A DNA stretch of 39,874 bases from Stenotrophomonas maltophilia (GTDB lineage: Bacteria > Pseudomonadota > Gammaproteobacteria > Xanthomonadales > Xanthomonadaceae), in assembly GCF_002205165.1 (NCBI RefSeq), contig NZ_NIVS01000028.1, forward strand, positions 1 to 39,874, written 5' to 3'. Positions 8,203 through 16,470 of the stretch are shown here, piece by piece. The translations under genes and the position numbers were made by a program. The notes under the pieces are model-generated. The model did not search any database. It was not told the origin of the DNA and worked only from the letters and a program-made list of their open reading frames with translations. Position 1 is the first letter of the stretch, and each line of letters starts with the position of its first letter.

Positions 8203-8912
8203 TCGCCGTGACCCTTCCCGCACACAATGAAGAACAATTGATCGCCGCCTGCCTGCAGTCGCTGCAGGTAGCCGCATTGCATCCCGCGTTGCGTGGCGAG
8301 GCAGTGGTGATCGTGGTTGCCCTGGACCGCTGCAGTGACGCCACCGAGTGGATCTGCCAGCGCATGGGGGTGGAGGTGGTGACGGTGGATGCCGGCTGTG
8401 TCGGCGTCGCGCGTGCGGCGGCGAGTGAGCGTGCGTTGGCACTGGGCGCCCGCTGGATCGGCTGCACCGATGCCGACAGCGTGGTTCCGCCGGACTGGCT
8501 TGCGCGCCAGCTGCAGTGTGGCGCGAACGCCTTCTGTGGCGTGGTGGCTGTGGGTGACTGGCTGGACTACCCGCAGGCCGTGCGCGAGCAGTTCCTGCAG
8601 GGCGAGCACGCGGTGGACGGACATCCGCACGTACATGGCGCGAACATGGGCTTCAGCGCGGTGGCGTACCGGCAATGCGGCGGCTTCGCGCCACTGGCGA
8701 CCGGTGAGGATGTTGCGCTGATCCAGGCCATGCACGGCGCCGGCATGCAGGTAGCGCGGCTGGCCAGCCCACGGGTGATGACCAGCGCACGCCGACACGC
8801 CCGTGCACCGCACGGCTTCAGCGACTTCCTGCGTCGGCTGGAACAGCGCGTGGGTTTGGCCACGGACGAGGTGGTGGGCGACGCGGCGCCGCTGTCGTTG
8901 CTGGCGCGTTGA
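8199..8912 (+). CDS. Family 2 glycosyltransferase
   Basis: The product has 237 residues, and ATG 8199 overlaps the methyltransferase stop. It is a GT-A fold: LPAHNEEQLIAACLQSL at the N-terminus binds the nucleotide sugar, and the metal-binding D-x-D is Asp91/Asp93 in GCTDADSVVPPDWL. GANMGFSAVAYRQCGGF and TGEDVALI are the acceptor-side and ED-type motifs of GT2 enzymes. No membrane helices are seen, so it should be cytoplasmic or peripheral and most likely transfers a single sugar instead of polymerising. Donor and acceptor are unknown. Confidence 0.85.
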   Translation: MIAVTLPAHNEEQLIAACLQSLQVAALHPALRGEAVVIVVALDRCSDATEWICQRMGVEVVTVDAGCVGVARAAASERALALGARWIGCTDADSVVPPDWLARQLQCGANAFCGVVAVGDWLDYPQAVREQFLQGEHAVDGHPHVHGANMGFSAVAYRQCGGFAPLATGEDVALIQAMHGAGMQVARLASPRVMTSARRHARAPHGFSDFLRRLEQRVGLATDEVVGDAAPLSLLAR

Positions 8913-9181
8913 TGGACACCATCGACCTGCTCGGCTGGGCGGCGACGGCCGTGCTGATCGCCACCTTGTGGCGGCAGATCTGGAAACAGTGGACGGCCGA
9001 GGATCCCGAAGCGGTATCGACGTGGTTGTTCGTCGGGCAGATCACCGCCTCGGTGCTGTTCATCGCCTACAGCGCGGCAACCGGCTCGCTGGTCTTCGTC
9101 GTGACCAATTCGCTGATTCTGCTCACCGCCATCGCCGGGCAATGTCTGTCCTGGATCAAGCGCCGACGGGCAGGGAAGTAA
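8912..9181 (+). CDS. PQ-loop/SemiSWEET-like small membrane protein
   Basis: The product has 89 residues. ATG 8912 shares its A with the glycosyltransferase stop codon. Three hydrophobic segments (about 5-20, 38-56 and 58-79) match a single triple-helix bundle of the SemiSWEET/PQ-loop family. The loop WRQIWKQWTAEDPEAVSTW aligns with the family's PQ-containing stretch, although the Pro-Gln pair itself reads Arg-Gln. Such half-transporters dimerise to move sugars. As the last gene of the run it may export or flip the product or its precursor. Alternatively it is an uncharacterised lipid-biosynthesis-associated membrane protein. Confidence 0.65.
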   Translation: MDTIDLLGWAATAVLIATLWRQIWKQWTAEDPEAVSTWLFVGQITASVLFIAYSAATGSLVFVVTNSLILLTAIAGQCLSWIKRRRAGK

Positions 9182-9350
9182 CGCGCATTTCGCACCTCGA
9201 CGACGCGCCGTGCACATCTGTCGCGCAGTGCGTTGAGGTCGCTGAACACTCGCATTTCAGTGTCACGCCGACTTCATGGCCGATGCGGAAAAGTCGACTC
9301 ACCCCGACAACAACACACGGGCCAAACCGGACCAACAGGAGTACATCGCA

Positions 9351-9800
9351 GTGAATACCGAATCGAAGACCGCGCATAACTTGAACGACCTGATCGAAAT
9401 CGCCCGCGATGGCCAGGAGTTCTACACCGAGGCCGCAGGCAAGGTCGAAGATGCCGAGTTGGCGGCGCTCTTCACCCGTATCGCCGGTGTCAAGAATGAG
9501 ATCGTCCGCTCGCTGAGCGCCACCGTCGTCGCCGCCGGCGGCAAGCCGGCCGACCATGGCACCTTCGTCGGTTCCATGCAGCAGTTCTACGGCAAGGTGC
9601 GCGCCACCCTAGGCGACAAGCAGTACGGGTACGTGGCCGAGCTGGAAGAATCCGAAGATCGCTTGCTGAAGGCGTTCAAGGACACCCTGACCGACGCAGA
9701 CACCTCGCCGGCCGCGCGCCAGGAAGTCCAGCGTCTGCTGCCGCAGGTGCAGGAATGCCATGCCGTGATGCGCGACCGCAAGCACGCCATGAAGCACTGA
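9351..9800 (+). CDS. PA2169-family (DUF2383) four-helix-bundle protein
   Basis: The product has 149 residues. GTG 9351 is chosen because AGGAG lies 9 nt upstream. An in-frame ATG at 9276 would add a polar tail and has no such site. The helical pattern NLNDLIEIARDGQEFYTEAA, then DAELAALFTRIAGVKNEIV and ELEESEDRLLKAFKDTL, is typical of the DUF2383 ferritin-like bundle, with Glu residues spaced as in metal- or haem-binding bundles. These proteins are commonly stress-inducible; no activity is established. A strong terminator follows, so this is a single-gene transcript or the end of the preceding operon after a 169-nt gap. Confidence 0.85.
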   Translation: MNTESKTAHNLNDLIEIARDGQEFYTEAAGKVEDAELAALFTRIAGVKNEIVRSLSATVVAAGGKPADHGTFVGSMQQFYGKVRATLGDKQYGYVAELEESEDRLLKAFKDTLTDADTSPAARQEVQRLLPQVQECHAVMRDRKHAMKH

Positions 9801-9871
9801 GTTTCAGGCACGCGGTGCGCTGGCCACTCCCCACGGTCGCCAATGCGCCACTCCCCTGAAGCGGTAACCAG

Positions 9872-9905
9872 AACAGCCCCGGCACTGCCGGGGCTGTTTG
9901 TTTGT
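9872..9905 (+). terminator. Rho-independent terminator after the DUF2383 gene
   Basis: A perfect 12-bp stem, AACAGCCCCGGC with its complement at 9887-9898, is closed by a 3-nt ACT loop and followed by the T-rich TGTTTGT. It lies 71 nt after the stop codon. Confidence 0.85.
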
Positions 9906-10001
9906 GGCCGGCAGGCCGGGTGGCAGCCAGAGGCCGGACGGCGCCGAACGGTGGTGGGGGAATTGGTGCATACTCGGGACAAAGAGCCGCTTGGATTTGT
10001 C

Positions 10002-10289
10002 ATGGAACACATGCGTTGGCTGACGCTTCGTCTCAGCAACAATCAATCCATCGGCCCGAAGGTGCTGATGGACCTGTGGGCCAACGCGTGCGAGACCAAT
10101 CAGTCCTCGGTGACCCGCGAAACGCTGCCCGGGAAATCGACCTCCTACGCGCTGCACGCGCCGACCTCGCTGGCCTATCCTAAGCGCGCGGAGCTGCGCA
10201 TGCGCAAGCTGCTGGAAGAGGCCGGCTACACGTTCACGCTCGGCTCGCTGGCCGACCGTCCGGCACCGCAGCCGGTCCGCTTCCGCTGA
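10002..10289 (+). CDS. Hypothetical protein
   Basis: The product has 95 residues from ATG 10002 (a second in-frame ATG is at 10011). The open frame extends further upstream, but that part overlaps the terminator at 9872-9898, so a start after it is required. The chain is basic, with an N-terminal amphipathic segment (MRWLTLRLSNNQSIGPKVLM) and a helical middle (KRAELRMRKLLEEAGYTFTL). There is no signal peptide or membrane helix. I do not recognise a family. It is a single gene, converging on the acetyltransferase. Confidence 0.5.
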   Translation: MEHMRWLTLRLSNNQSIGPKVLMDLWANACETNQSSVTRETLPGKSTSYALHAPTSLAYPKRAELRMRKLLEEAGYTFTLGSLADRPAPQPVRFR

Positions 10290-10343
10290 CGCCGTTCACC
10301 GGCGCCGCATTCATTCCCAACACATGGTGCCGCAACCGCGCGT

Positions 10344-10832
10344 TCAGTCGACGCGGTCGGCGGCCACGCTGCGGACCATGATCCGGACTGGCATGCCCGC
10401 GGCATGCTGCAGCGATTCCAGCGGTGCCCAGCCCAGGCGGCGGTACAGCCCGCCATCATCGGCTTCGGTCTGCAGGTAGACATCGCGCACGCCGAGCGCA
10501 CGGCCGCGTGCCAGCAACTCCCTGATGACCTTCTCGGCCAGGCCGCGCCCGCGGTGTTCCGGATGCACATACACGCCACCCAGCCAGTGCAACCGCTCGG
10601 GGCGTTCGGTGCGTTCATGGAACTTGAGCTGGGCGGCGGCGACCGGGACCGCGTCGTCCAGGGCGATCAGCAGCAGGGGCAACTCGTCATCCTGCAGGAA
10701 GACTTCCAGCCGCTGCTGCTGGTCGAGCAGGGTCAGGCCCGGCACGAGGCGTCCCCATTCCTGGAAATACCACTCGGCCAGGACGGGCAGCAGGTCGGGG
10801 CGGTCACTGAGGGGGACGATGGTGCAGGCCAC
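10344..10832 (-). CDS. GNAT-family N-acetyltransferase
   Basis: The product has 162 residues. The frame is open further upstream, but GTG 10832 is preferred because GGAG lies 9 nt before it and the extra N-terminal residues are not protein-like. The acetyl-CoA-binding motif A is clear: GGVYVHPEHRGRGLAEKVI contains the R-G-x-G-x-A-type pyrophosphate loop. Motif B follows as YLQTEADDGGLYRRLGWAPL. The substrate is unknown. The 5' end points toward the divergent AraC-type gene, about 100 nt away. Confidence 0.8.
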   Translation of the reverse strand: MACTIVPLSDRPDLLPVLAEWYFQEWGRLVPGLTLLDQQQRLEVFLQDDELPLLLIALDDAVPVAAAQLKFHERTERPERLHWLGGVYVHPEHRGRGLAEKVIRELLARGRALGVRDVYLQTEADDGGLYRRLGWAPLESLQHAAGMPVRIMVRSVAADRVD

Positions 10833-10935
10833 GGTGAACGCTCCATGTTGTACGGGTCGGCTGCCATGGTACGCGGATGCGCGCGCTTTTCGTGGCCGCT
10901 TGCAGCACACTTCACCCAGCGCGCAGACTATCGCC

Positions 10936-11625
10936 ATGCACGCCAGCGCCTGCCACCTGCGGTGTTACGGAACGTCCAGCGATGTGGACCGGCATGACTT
11001 TGCGCAATGGGTACTGCCGCTGCGCGGCGATCTGGATTTCGAGGTCGATGCATTCGGTGGCCGCCTGGATGTGCTGCAGGGGGCCTTCGTGGCGCCCGGC
11101 GAGGGGCATGCGCAGACTGGCGATGGTGATCATCTGATGTTGATCGTCGATTGCCCGGCCGGGCTGATCGATGACGACACCTTGGAGCATCTTCGCCGCC
11201 AGCGTTGGCTGGCACTGCCCAGAGCACTTCGGCAGCGCCTGGCCGGTGGGTCCGCGCCCGGCAGCGACGATCTGCTTGCGACCCTGCTCCAGCAGTACGC
11301 GCCCGCCGGCAGCGCGGCGCGGTTGCATGCGCTGTGCACCCGGCTGTCCGCCCACCCCGGGGCGGACTGGAACGTGGCGCGCATGGCCGCCCTGGTCGGG
11401 ATCAGCGGCAGCCGCCTGCATGCGGCCTTCGTGCAGGAGTTCGGTGTGCCACCGCAGGCCTGGCTCAGTGCCTGCCGGCTGCGCTGGGCCAAGCACCGGC
11501 TGCTGACCAGTACCGACAGCATCGCCACGATCGCACTGGATGCCGGCTACTCCGAGCACAGCGCGCTGACCCGCGCCCTGCGCCGGGAAACCGGGCTGAC
11601 CCCGCAGGCTTTCCGGCGGCAGTAG
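10936..11625 (+). CDS. AraC-family transcriptional regulator
   Basis: The product has 229 residues from ATG 10936. The C-terminal 95 residues hold two helix-turn-helix motifs: WNVARMAALVGISGSRLHAA and TIALDAGYSEHSALTRALRR, ending in GLTPQAFRR as in AraC/XylS proteins. The N-terminal part is a small cupin-like sensor (LRGDLDFEVDAFGGRLDVLQ, then a GEGH-type segment). It is transcribed away from the GNAT gene and is followed 67 nt later by an EamA transporter, which it may control. The ligand is unknown. Confidence 0.85.
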   Translation: MHASACHLRCYGTSSDVDRHDFAQWVLPLRGDLDFEVDAFGGRLDVLQGAFVAPGEGHAQTGDGDHLMLIVDCPAGLIDDDTLEHLRRQRWLALPRALRQRLAGGSAPGSDDLLATLLQQYAPAGSAARLHALCTRLSAHPGADWNVARMAALVGISGSRLHAAFVQEFGVPPQAWLSACRLRWAKHRLLTSTDSIATIALDAGYSEHSALTRALRRETGLTPQAFRRQ

Positions 11626-11692
11626 CCTCGGTCAAGACGCCGCGCTGCGTGGCTTCTACACTGCGCGGCCAATGCACACCGCGTGAGCCGCA

Positions 11693-12640
11693 ATGAAACG
11701 ATCGATGGGAGTGGGCATCGCCAATGGCATTGCCGCCGGCGCGCTGTGGGGCGTGGTGTTCCTGGCCCCGGCCATGCTGCACAGCTTCAACGCGGTGCAG
11801 CTCTCGGCAGGCCGTTATCTGGTCTACGGCCTGATCGCCGTGGTGCTGCTGGCACCGCGCTGGCGGCAGCTCAAGGACCGGCTGGCCTGGCCCGAGTGGC
11901 GTGGGCTGTTGTGGCTGAGCCTGGCCGGCAATCTGGTGTACTTCCTGCTGCTGGCCAATGCCGTGCAGTGGGCCGGCGGTGCCGCGGCATCGCTGATCGT
12001 GGGCTTGATTCCGGTGGTGGTGACTTTGGCCGGCGTGCGCGAGGAGGGGGCGGTGCCGTTGCGACGCCTGGCCCCGGCGCTGCTGCTGTGCCTGCTCGGC
12101 GTGGCGCTGGTGGGCTATGAGGCCTTGATGGCCGAACACGCGCAGGGCTCGGCCGGGCGCCGGCTGCTCGGCCTGTTGTGTGCGATCGGCGCGCTGCTGT
12201 CCTGGGCGGTGTACTCGATCGGCAACAGCCGATGGCTGGCGCGCCGGCCGGATCTGTCCGGCCACGACTGGTCGCTGCTGACCGGTATCACGACGGGCGG
12301 TCTTGCCCTGGTGCTGGTGCCCAGTGCGTTCCTGACCAGTACGACGGTCCATCCGCCGGGCGAGTGGCTGAACTTCTGGCTGATCAGCGCCGGCGTGGCG
12401 GTGGTCGCTTCGGTGCTCGGCAACGCCTGCTGGAACCGCGCCAGCCGCAACCTTCCGCTGACCCTGACCGGCCAGATGATCGTGTTCGAAACCCTGTTCG
12501 CGCTGTTGTATGGCTTTGCCTGGCAGCAGCGCTGGCCGACGCTGATGGAAACGGTGGCCATCGTCTGCCTGATTTCCGGCGTGCTGATGTGCGCGCACGC
12601 CCACCGGCCGCCGGCGGCGGTGGCCGAGCACGTGGGATAG
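11693..12640 (+). CDS. EamA/DMT-superfamily transporter
   Basis: The 315-residue protein has about ten hydrophobic segments arranged as two repeats of five, the EamA plan. The N-terminal repeat begins IANGIAAGALWGVVFLAPAM and contains the conserved RYLVYG. The second repeat begins near GLLCAIGALLSWAVYSIGN and ends with WNRASRNLPLTLTGQMIVFE, a typical EamA signature. EamA proteins export or import metabolites such as amino acids and nucleosides. The ribosome-binding site is weak. The position just upstream of the threonine operon makes amino-acid efflux a reasonable but untested guess. Confidence 0.85.
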   Translation: MKRSMGVGIANGIAAGALWGVVFLAPAMLHSFNAVQLSAGRYLVYGLIAVVLLAPRWRQLKDRLAWPEWRGLLWLSLAGNLVYFLLLANAVQWAGGAAASLIVGLIPVVVTLAGVREEGAVPLRRLAPALLLCLLGVALVGYEALMAEHAQGSAGRRLLGLLCAIGALLSWAVYSIGNSRWLARRPDLSGHDWSLLTGITTGGLALVLVPSAFLTSTTVHPPGEWLNFWLISAGVAVVASVLGNACWNRASRNLPLTLTGQMIVFETLFALLYGFAWQQRWPTLMETVAIVCLISGVLMCAHAHRPPAAVAEHVG

Positions 12641-12733
12641 GCAAGCCCTTGCTGCGTCTGGATGGTCACAATCGCAACTGTTTGGCCGACGATCGCGGTG
12701 GTTTGCGTGCCGCGATCTTTTGCAGCGCAGCAC

Positions 12734-12760
12734 TTGACAAGCAGGGCGGCGGCGTAGTTT
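12734..12760 (+). promoter_or_regulatory. Putative promoter of the threonine operon
   Basis: A consensus -35 hexamer TTGACA (12734-12739) is followed after 15 nt by TAGTTT (12755-12760) as the likely -10. Transcription would begin near 12767, three nt before the leader-peptide ATG, so the leader mRNA would be almost leaderless. The -10 is weak and the spacer short. Confidence 0.5.
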
Positions 12761-12769
12761 TCTTGATCC

Positions 12770-12898
12770 ATGGTCATCACCGCCGCTCACGCCACTGTGC
12801 TCGTTCCCGCTTCCGCGGGCAGCCAGACCGTGTCGACCGGTACCACCATCATTACCACCGCCACCACTCGCCCGGTGCGGCCCGTCGTCTTCGCGTAA
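12770..12898 (+). CDS. thrL: thr operon leader peptide
   Basis: This 42-codon frame starts at ATG 12770 and ends at TAA 12896-12898. Codons 20-33 include a dense cluster of Thr and Ile: QTVSTGTTIITTATTR. Thr makes up 10 of 42 residues and Ile 3, mirroring the Thr/Ile-rich leader of the enterobacterial thrABC attenuator, where scarcity of charged tRNA-Thr or tRNA-Ile stalls the ribosome. It lies 90 nt upstream of thrA, just after a promoter-like sequence and before a GC-rich hairpin. No Shine-Dalgarno sequence is visible, consistent with a leaderless start. The peptide itself has no other function. Confidence 0.8.
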   Translation: MVITAAHATVLVPASAGSQTVSTGTTIITTATTRPVRPVVFA

Positions 12899-12940
12899 TT
12901 TCCGAAAACCACGGCCCCGCACCCAGATCAGGTGGCGGGG
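12858..12940 (+). promoter_or_regulatory. Threonine attenuator: hairpin with competing pairing
   Basis: Terminator-like hairpin: CCCCGCACC (12915-12923) pairs with GGTGGCGGGG (12931-12940), with one bulge. The 3' arm can instead pair perfectly over 8 bp with CCGCCACC at 12858-12865, inside the Thr codon cluster of the leader peptide. A ribosome stalled on the earlier Thr/Ile codons would leave 12858-12865 free to pair and so break the hairpin. A ribosome that reaches the stop would cover it and let the hairpin form. No U-tract follows the hairpin, so termination may be weak or need Rho. Confidence 0.65.
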
Positions 12941-12987
12941 GACACTCTCAAGCCTGATGTGACGCGGGGCCTCCCATCGAGGTCAGC

Positions 12988-15510
12988 ATGTCTTCTGTCG
13001 CCGCTTCCGCTCCCCCTTCCGCCCTGCCTGCCGTCTCTGTCGCCTCGCGGGCCGGTGTGACCACCGTGGTCCACAAGTTCGGCGGCACCTCGGTGGCCGA
13101 TGCCGAGCGCTATCGCCATGTGGCGCAGCTGCTGCTGGCCCGTGAGGAGGCGATGCAGGTCACCGTGGTCTCGGCGATGAAGGGCGTCACCGATGCACTG
13201 ATCGGCGTGGCGACGTTGGCGGCCGAAGACGGCTCCGCCTGGCGCGAGCACTGGCATGCGCTGCGGGCCCGCCACCGCGGTGCCGCCGTTGCCTTGCTGG
13301 GTGAGCACGCTGGCGCGACGGTGGAGTGGCTTGACCAGCGCTTCGACCAGCTTGCCGAGGTGCTGGGCGCGCTGGCGGTGATCGGTGGCCTGCCCACCGA
13401 AGTGCTGGACCGCGTGCAGGGCATGGGCGAGGTGTATTCCGCCCAGCTGCTCGGCCAGTACCTGCGGACGCTGGGCGAAGACTGCGCCGTGCTGGATGCG
13501 CGCGATGTGCTGGTGATCGAACGCGGCGAACTGGGCGTGGACGTGGACTGGGTGCGCAGCGCCGAACGCCTGGCCCAATGGCGGCTGCAGCATCCGCAAT
13601 CGCGCATCGTGGCGACCGGCTTTGTCGCCCGCGACCGCCAGGACCGCATCACCACACTGGGCCGCAACGGCAGCGATTACTCCGGCGCGATCTTTGCCGC
13701 CCTGTTCAATGCCGATGAGCTGCATATCTGGACGGACGTGGATGGCGTGCTCTCCGCTGACCCGCGGGTGGTGCCCGAGGCCGTCCAGCTGGAAGCGCTG
13801 AGCTACGACGAAGCCTGCGAACTGGCCTATTTCGGCGCCAAGGTGGTGCACCCGCAGACGATGTCGCCGGCGATCGAGCGCGGCCTGCCGATCATCATCC
13901 GCAACACCTTCCATCCGGATCATCCGGGCACGCGCATCACCGCCGAGCGCACCGCGTCCGGCCCGATCAAGGGCCTGACCCTGAGCCCGGACCTGGCGGT
14001 GATCAATCTGGAAGGCACCGGCCTGATCGGCGTGCCCGGTACGGCTGAGCGCGTGTTCGCGGCGCTGCGCAATGCGCATGTGTCGGTGGTGATGATCTCG
14101 CAGGGGTCCTCGGAGCACTCGATCTGCTGCGTGGTCAAGCAGGCCGAGGCGGTGCGTGCGCGCGAATCGCTGCTGCAGGCGTTCGCGCACGAACTGAGCC
14201 TGGGCCAGGTGCAGCGCGTGCAGCTGACCGACAACGTGAGCGTGCTGGCGGCCGTGGGGGATGGCATGGCCGGGCAGCCCGGCGTCGCCGCGCGCCTGTT
14301 CGAATCGCTGGGCCGCGCGCAGGTGAATATCCTGGCGATCGCGCAGGGCTCATCGGAGCGCAACATTTCCGTGGCGGTGGACAGTCGCCACGCGACCAAG
14401 GCCCTGCGCGCGGCACATGCGGGGTTCTGGCTGTCGCCGCAGACGTTCTCGGTCGGTGTGATCGGCCCGGGCAACGTGGGTGCGGCGCTGCTGGATCAGC
14501 TGCAGGCGGCCCAGGTGCAGCTGCTCGGCCGTGCCAATGTGGATCTTCGCCTGCGTGCGGTCGCCTCGCGCAGCCGCATGGTGCTGGACGAACGGGGTTT
14601 GAAGGGCGACTGGCGGGCGGCGCTGTCCGGCCCGGCGCAGCCCAGCGATCTGGACGCGTTCACCGCGCATCTGCTCTCCGCGCATCTGCCGCATGCGCTG
14701 ATCATCGATTGCAGTGGCAGTGCCGATGTGGCCGACCGCTATGCGGGCTGGCTGGCCGCGGGCATCCACGTGGTCACCCCGAACAAACAGGCCGGTGCCG
14801 GACCGCTGGAGCGCTATCACACGATCCGCGAGGCGGCGGCCGGCAGTGGCGCCCGCTTCCGTTACGAGGCCACGGTGGGTGCCGGCCTGCCGGTGATCAC
14901 CACGCTGCGCGACCTGGTCGATACCGGCGATGAGGTGCTGGCGATCGACGGCATTTTCTCCGGCACGCTGGCGTGGCTGTTCAACAAGTACGACGGCCAG
15001 GCGCCGTTCTCCGATCTGGTCAGCCAGGCGCGTGGCATGGGCTATACCGAGCCGGACCCGCGCGATGACCTCTCCGGCGTGGATGTCGCGCGCAAGCTGG
15101 TGATCCTGGCGCGTGAGGCGGGCCGTGAGCTCAGCCTGGCGCAGGTGCGCGTGGAGAGCCTGGTGCCCGAGGCGCTTCGCCAGGCCAGCGTGGAGGATTT
15201 CATGGCCGGCCTGCCGCAGATCGATGCGGTGTTCGCCGCGCGGCTGGCGGATGCCAAGGCCGAGGGGGCCGTGCTGCGCTACGTAGCGCGCCTGACCCCG
15301 GACGGCGCTGAAGTAGGGCTGGTCGCGCTGCCGGCGGGACATGCCTTCGCCAACCTGCGCCTGACCGACAACGTGGTGCAGTTCACCACGCGCCGCTACT
15401 GCGATAACCCGCTGGTGGTGCAGGGGCCTGGCGCCGGGCCGGAGGTGACCGCCGCCGGCGTGTTCGCCGATGTGCTGCGCGTGGCGGTGGGCGAAGGAGC
15501 ACGCTTGTGA
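12988..15510 (+). CDS. thrA: Bifunctional aspartokinase / homoserine dehydrogenase I
   Basis: The 840-residue enzyme catalyses the first step (Asp to aspartyl phosphate) and the third step (aspartate semialdehyde to homoserine) of threonine and methionine synthesis. The aspartokinase domain begins [10 protein letters not shown] (residues 30-39). Two ACT modules follow ([20 protein letters not shown] and the repeat near [20 protein letters not shown]), giving threonine feedback control. The dehydrogenase domain has the NAD(P) motif IGPGNVG (492-498) and the catalytic-region segment [21 protein letters not shown] 12988 has a GAGG sequence upstream. The stop overlaps the thrB start by 4 nt. Length and domain order are normal for the ThrA fusion. 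Confidence 0.95.
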   Translation: MSSVAASAPPSALPAVSVASRAGVTTVVHKFGGTSVADAERYRHVAQLLLAREEAMQVTVVSAMKGVTDALIGVATLAAEDGSAWREHWHALRARHRGAAVALLGEHAGATVEWLDQRFDQLAEVLGALAVIGGLPTEVLDRVQGMGEVYSAQLLGQYLRTLGEDCAVLDARDVLVIERGELGVDVDWVRSAERLAQWRLQHPQSRIVATGFVARDRQDRITTLGRNGSDYSGAIFAALFNADELHIWTDVDGVLSADPRVVPEAVQLEALSYDEACELAYFGAKVVHPQTMSPAIERGLPIIIRNTFHPDHPGTRITAERTASGPIKGLTLSPDLAVINLEGTGLIGVPGTAERVFAALRNAHVSVVMISQGSSEHSICCVVKQAEAVRARESLLQAFAHELSLGQVQRVQLTDNVSVLAAVGDGMAGQPGVAARLFESLGRAQVNILAIAQGSSERNISVAVDSRHATKALRAAHAGFWLSPQTFSVGVIGPGNVGAALLDQLQAAQVQLLGRANVDLRLRAVASRSRMVLDERGLKGDWRAALSGPAQPSDLDAFTAHLLSAHLPHALIIDCSGSADVADRYAGWLAAGIHVVTPNKQAGAGPLERYHTIREAAAGSGARFRYEATVGAGLPVITTLRDLVDTGDEVLAIDGIFSGTLAWLFNKYDGQAPFSDLVSQARGMGYTEPDPRDDLSGVDVARKLVILAREAGRELSLAQVRVESLVPEALRQASVEDFMAGLPQIDAVFAARLADAKAEGAVLRYVARLTPDGAEVGLVALPAGHAFANLRLTDNVVQFTTRRYCDNPLVVQGPGAGPEVTAAGVFADVLRVAVGEGARL

Positions 15511-16439
15511 GTGAGGGCCGCATGACGGAAGCACGCGCGTTCGCACCGGCCTCGGTCGGCAACGTGGGGGTAGGGTTCGATATTCTTGGCCACGCGATCG
15601 AAGGCGTCGGCGATACGGTCACGGTGCGGCGGATCGACGAGCCCAGGGTACGCATCCACGCGATCCGCGGCACCACGGTGGACCTGCCGCTGGGGGCCGA
15701 AGACAACACTGCCGGTGCCGCGTTGATCGCGCTGCGTGCCGCACTGGATCTGCCATTCGGGTTCGAGGTGGAGATCGACAAGGGCATTGCGCTGGGCTCT
15801 GGCATGGGCGGTTCGGCGGCGTCGTGCGTGGCGGCGCTGGTCGCGGCCAATGCGCTGTTGCCGCAGCCGTTGTCGCGCGAAGCGCTGTATCCGTTCGCGT
15901 TGACCGGCGAGGCGGTGGCCAGTGGTGGCCGCCACGGCGACAACCTGGGGCCGATGTTGCTGGGGGGGCTGGTACTGAGCACGGCGGACCGGCTGGTGCC
16001 GGTGCCGGTCCCGGCGGCGTGGCACAGCCTGCTGGTGCATCCGGACGCGGTGCTGGAGACGCGCCGCGCACGCGCCGCACTGCAGGGCCACTACGCCTTG
16101 GGCGAGTTCGTGGCGCAGAGCGCGAATCTGGCGCTGGTGCTCAGTGGCTGCTACACCGCCGATGCCGGGTTGGTCCGTGCCGGGCTGCGTGATGTGCTGG
16201 TCGAGCCGCGCAGGGCCGGGCTGATCGCCGGCTTTGCGGCGGCGCGTGACGCGGCGCTGGCGGCGGGTGCGATGGGCGCCAGCATTTCCGGTGCGGGGCC
16301 GAGCGTATTTGCCTGGTTCGAACAGCGCCAGGCCGCATTCGCCGCGCAGTCCGCCGTCCAGCAGGCATTCGCTGACGCAGGCTTCGACAGCCAGGGCTGG
16401 GTGTCGCCGTTGAACGCGCCCGCCGCCCGCTTGCTGTGA
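15507..16439 (+). CDS. thrB: Homoserine kinase
   Basis: The 310-residue GHMP-family kinase phosphorylates homoserine for threonine synthase. GTG 15507 overlaps the thrA stop (GTGA) and has a strong AAGGAG site 7 nt upstream. ATG 15522 is a weaker alternative. The N-terminal [17 protein letters not shown] segment and the ATP loop [10 protein letters not shown] (about residues 97-106) are characteristic, as is the C-terminal [14 protein letters not shown]. It is the middle gene of thrABC, controlled by the attenuator upstream of thrA. Confidence 0.95.
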   Translation: MSEGRMTEARAFAPASVGNVGVGFDILGHAIEGVGDTVTVRRIDEPRVRIHAIRGTTVDLPLGAEDNTAGAALIALRAALDLPFGFEVEIDKGIALGSGMGGSAASCVAALVAANALLPQPLSREALYPFALTGEAVASGGRHGDNLGPMLLGGLVLSTADRLVPVPVPAAWHSLLVHPDAVLETRRARAALQGHYALGEFVAQSANLALVLSGCYTADAGLVRAGLRDVLVEPRRAGLIAGFAAARDAALAAGAMGASISGAGPSVFAWFEQRQAAFAAQSAVQQAFADAGFDSQGWVSPLNAPAARLL

Positions 16440-16470
16440 CGCCTCCTCACTTTCTACTTTGGGATGTCCG

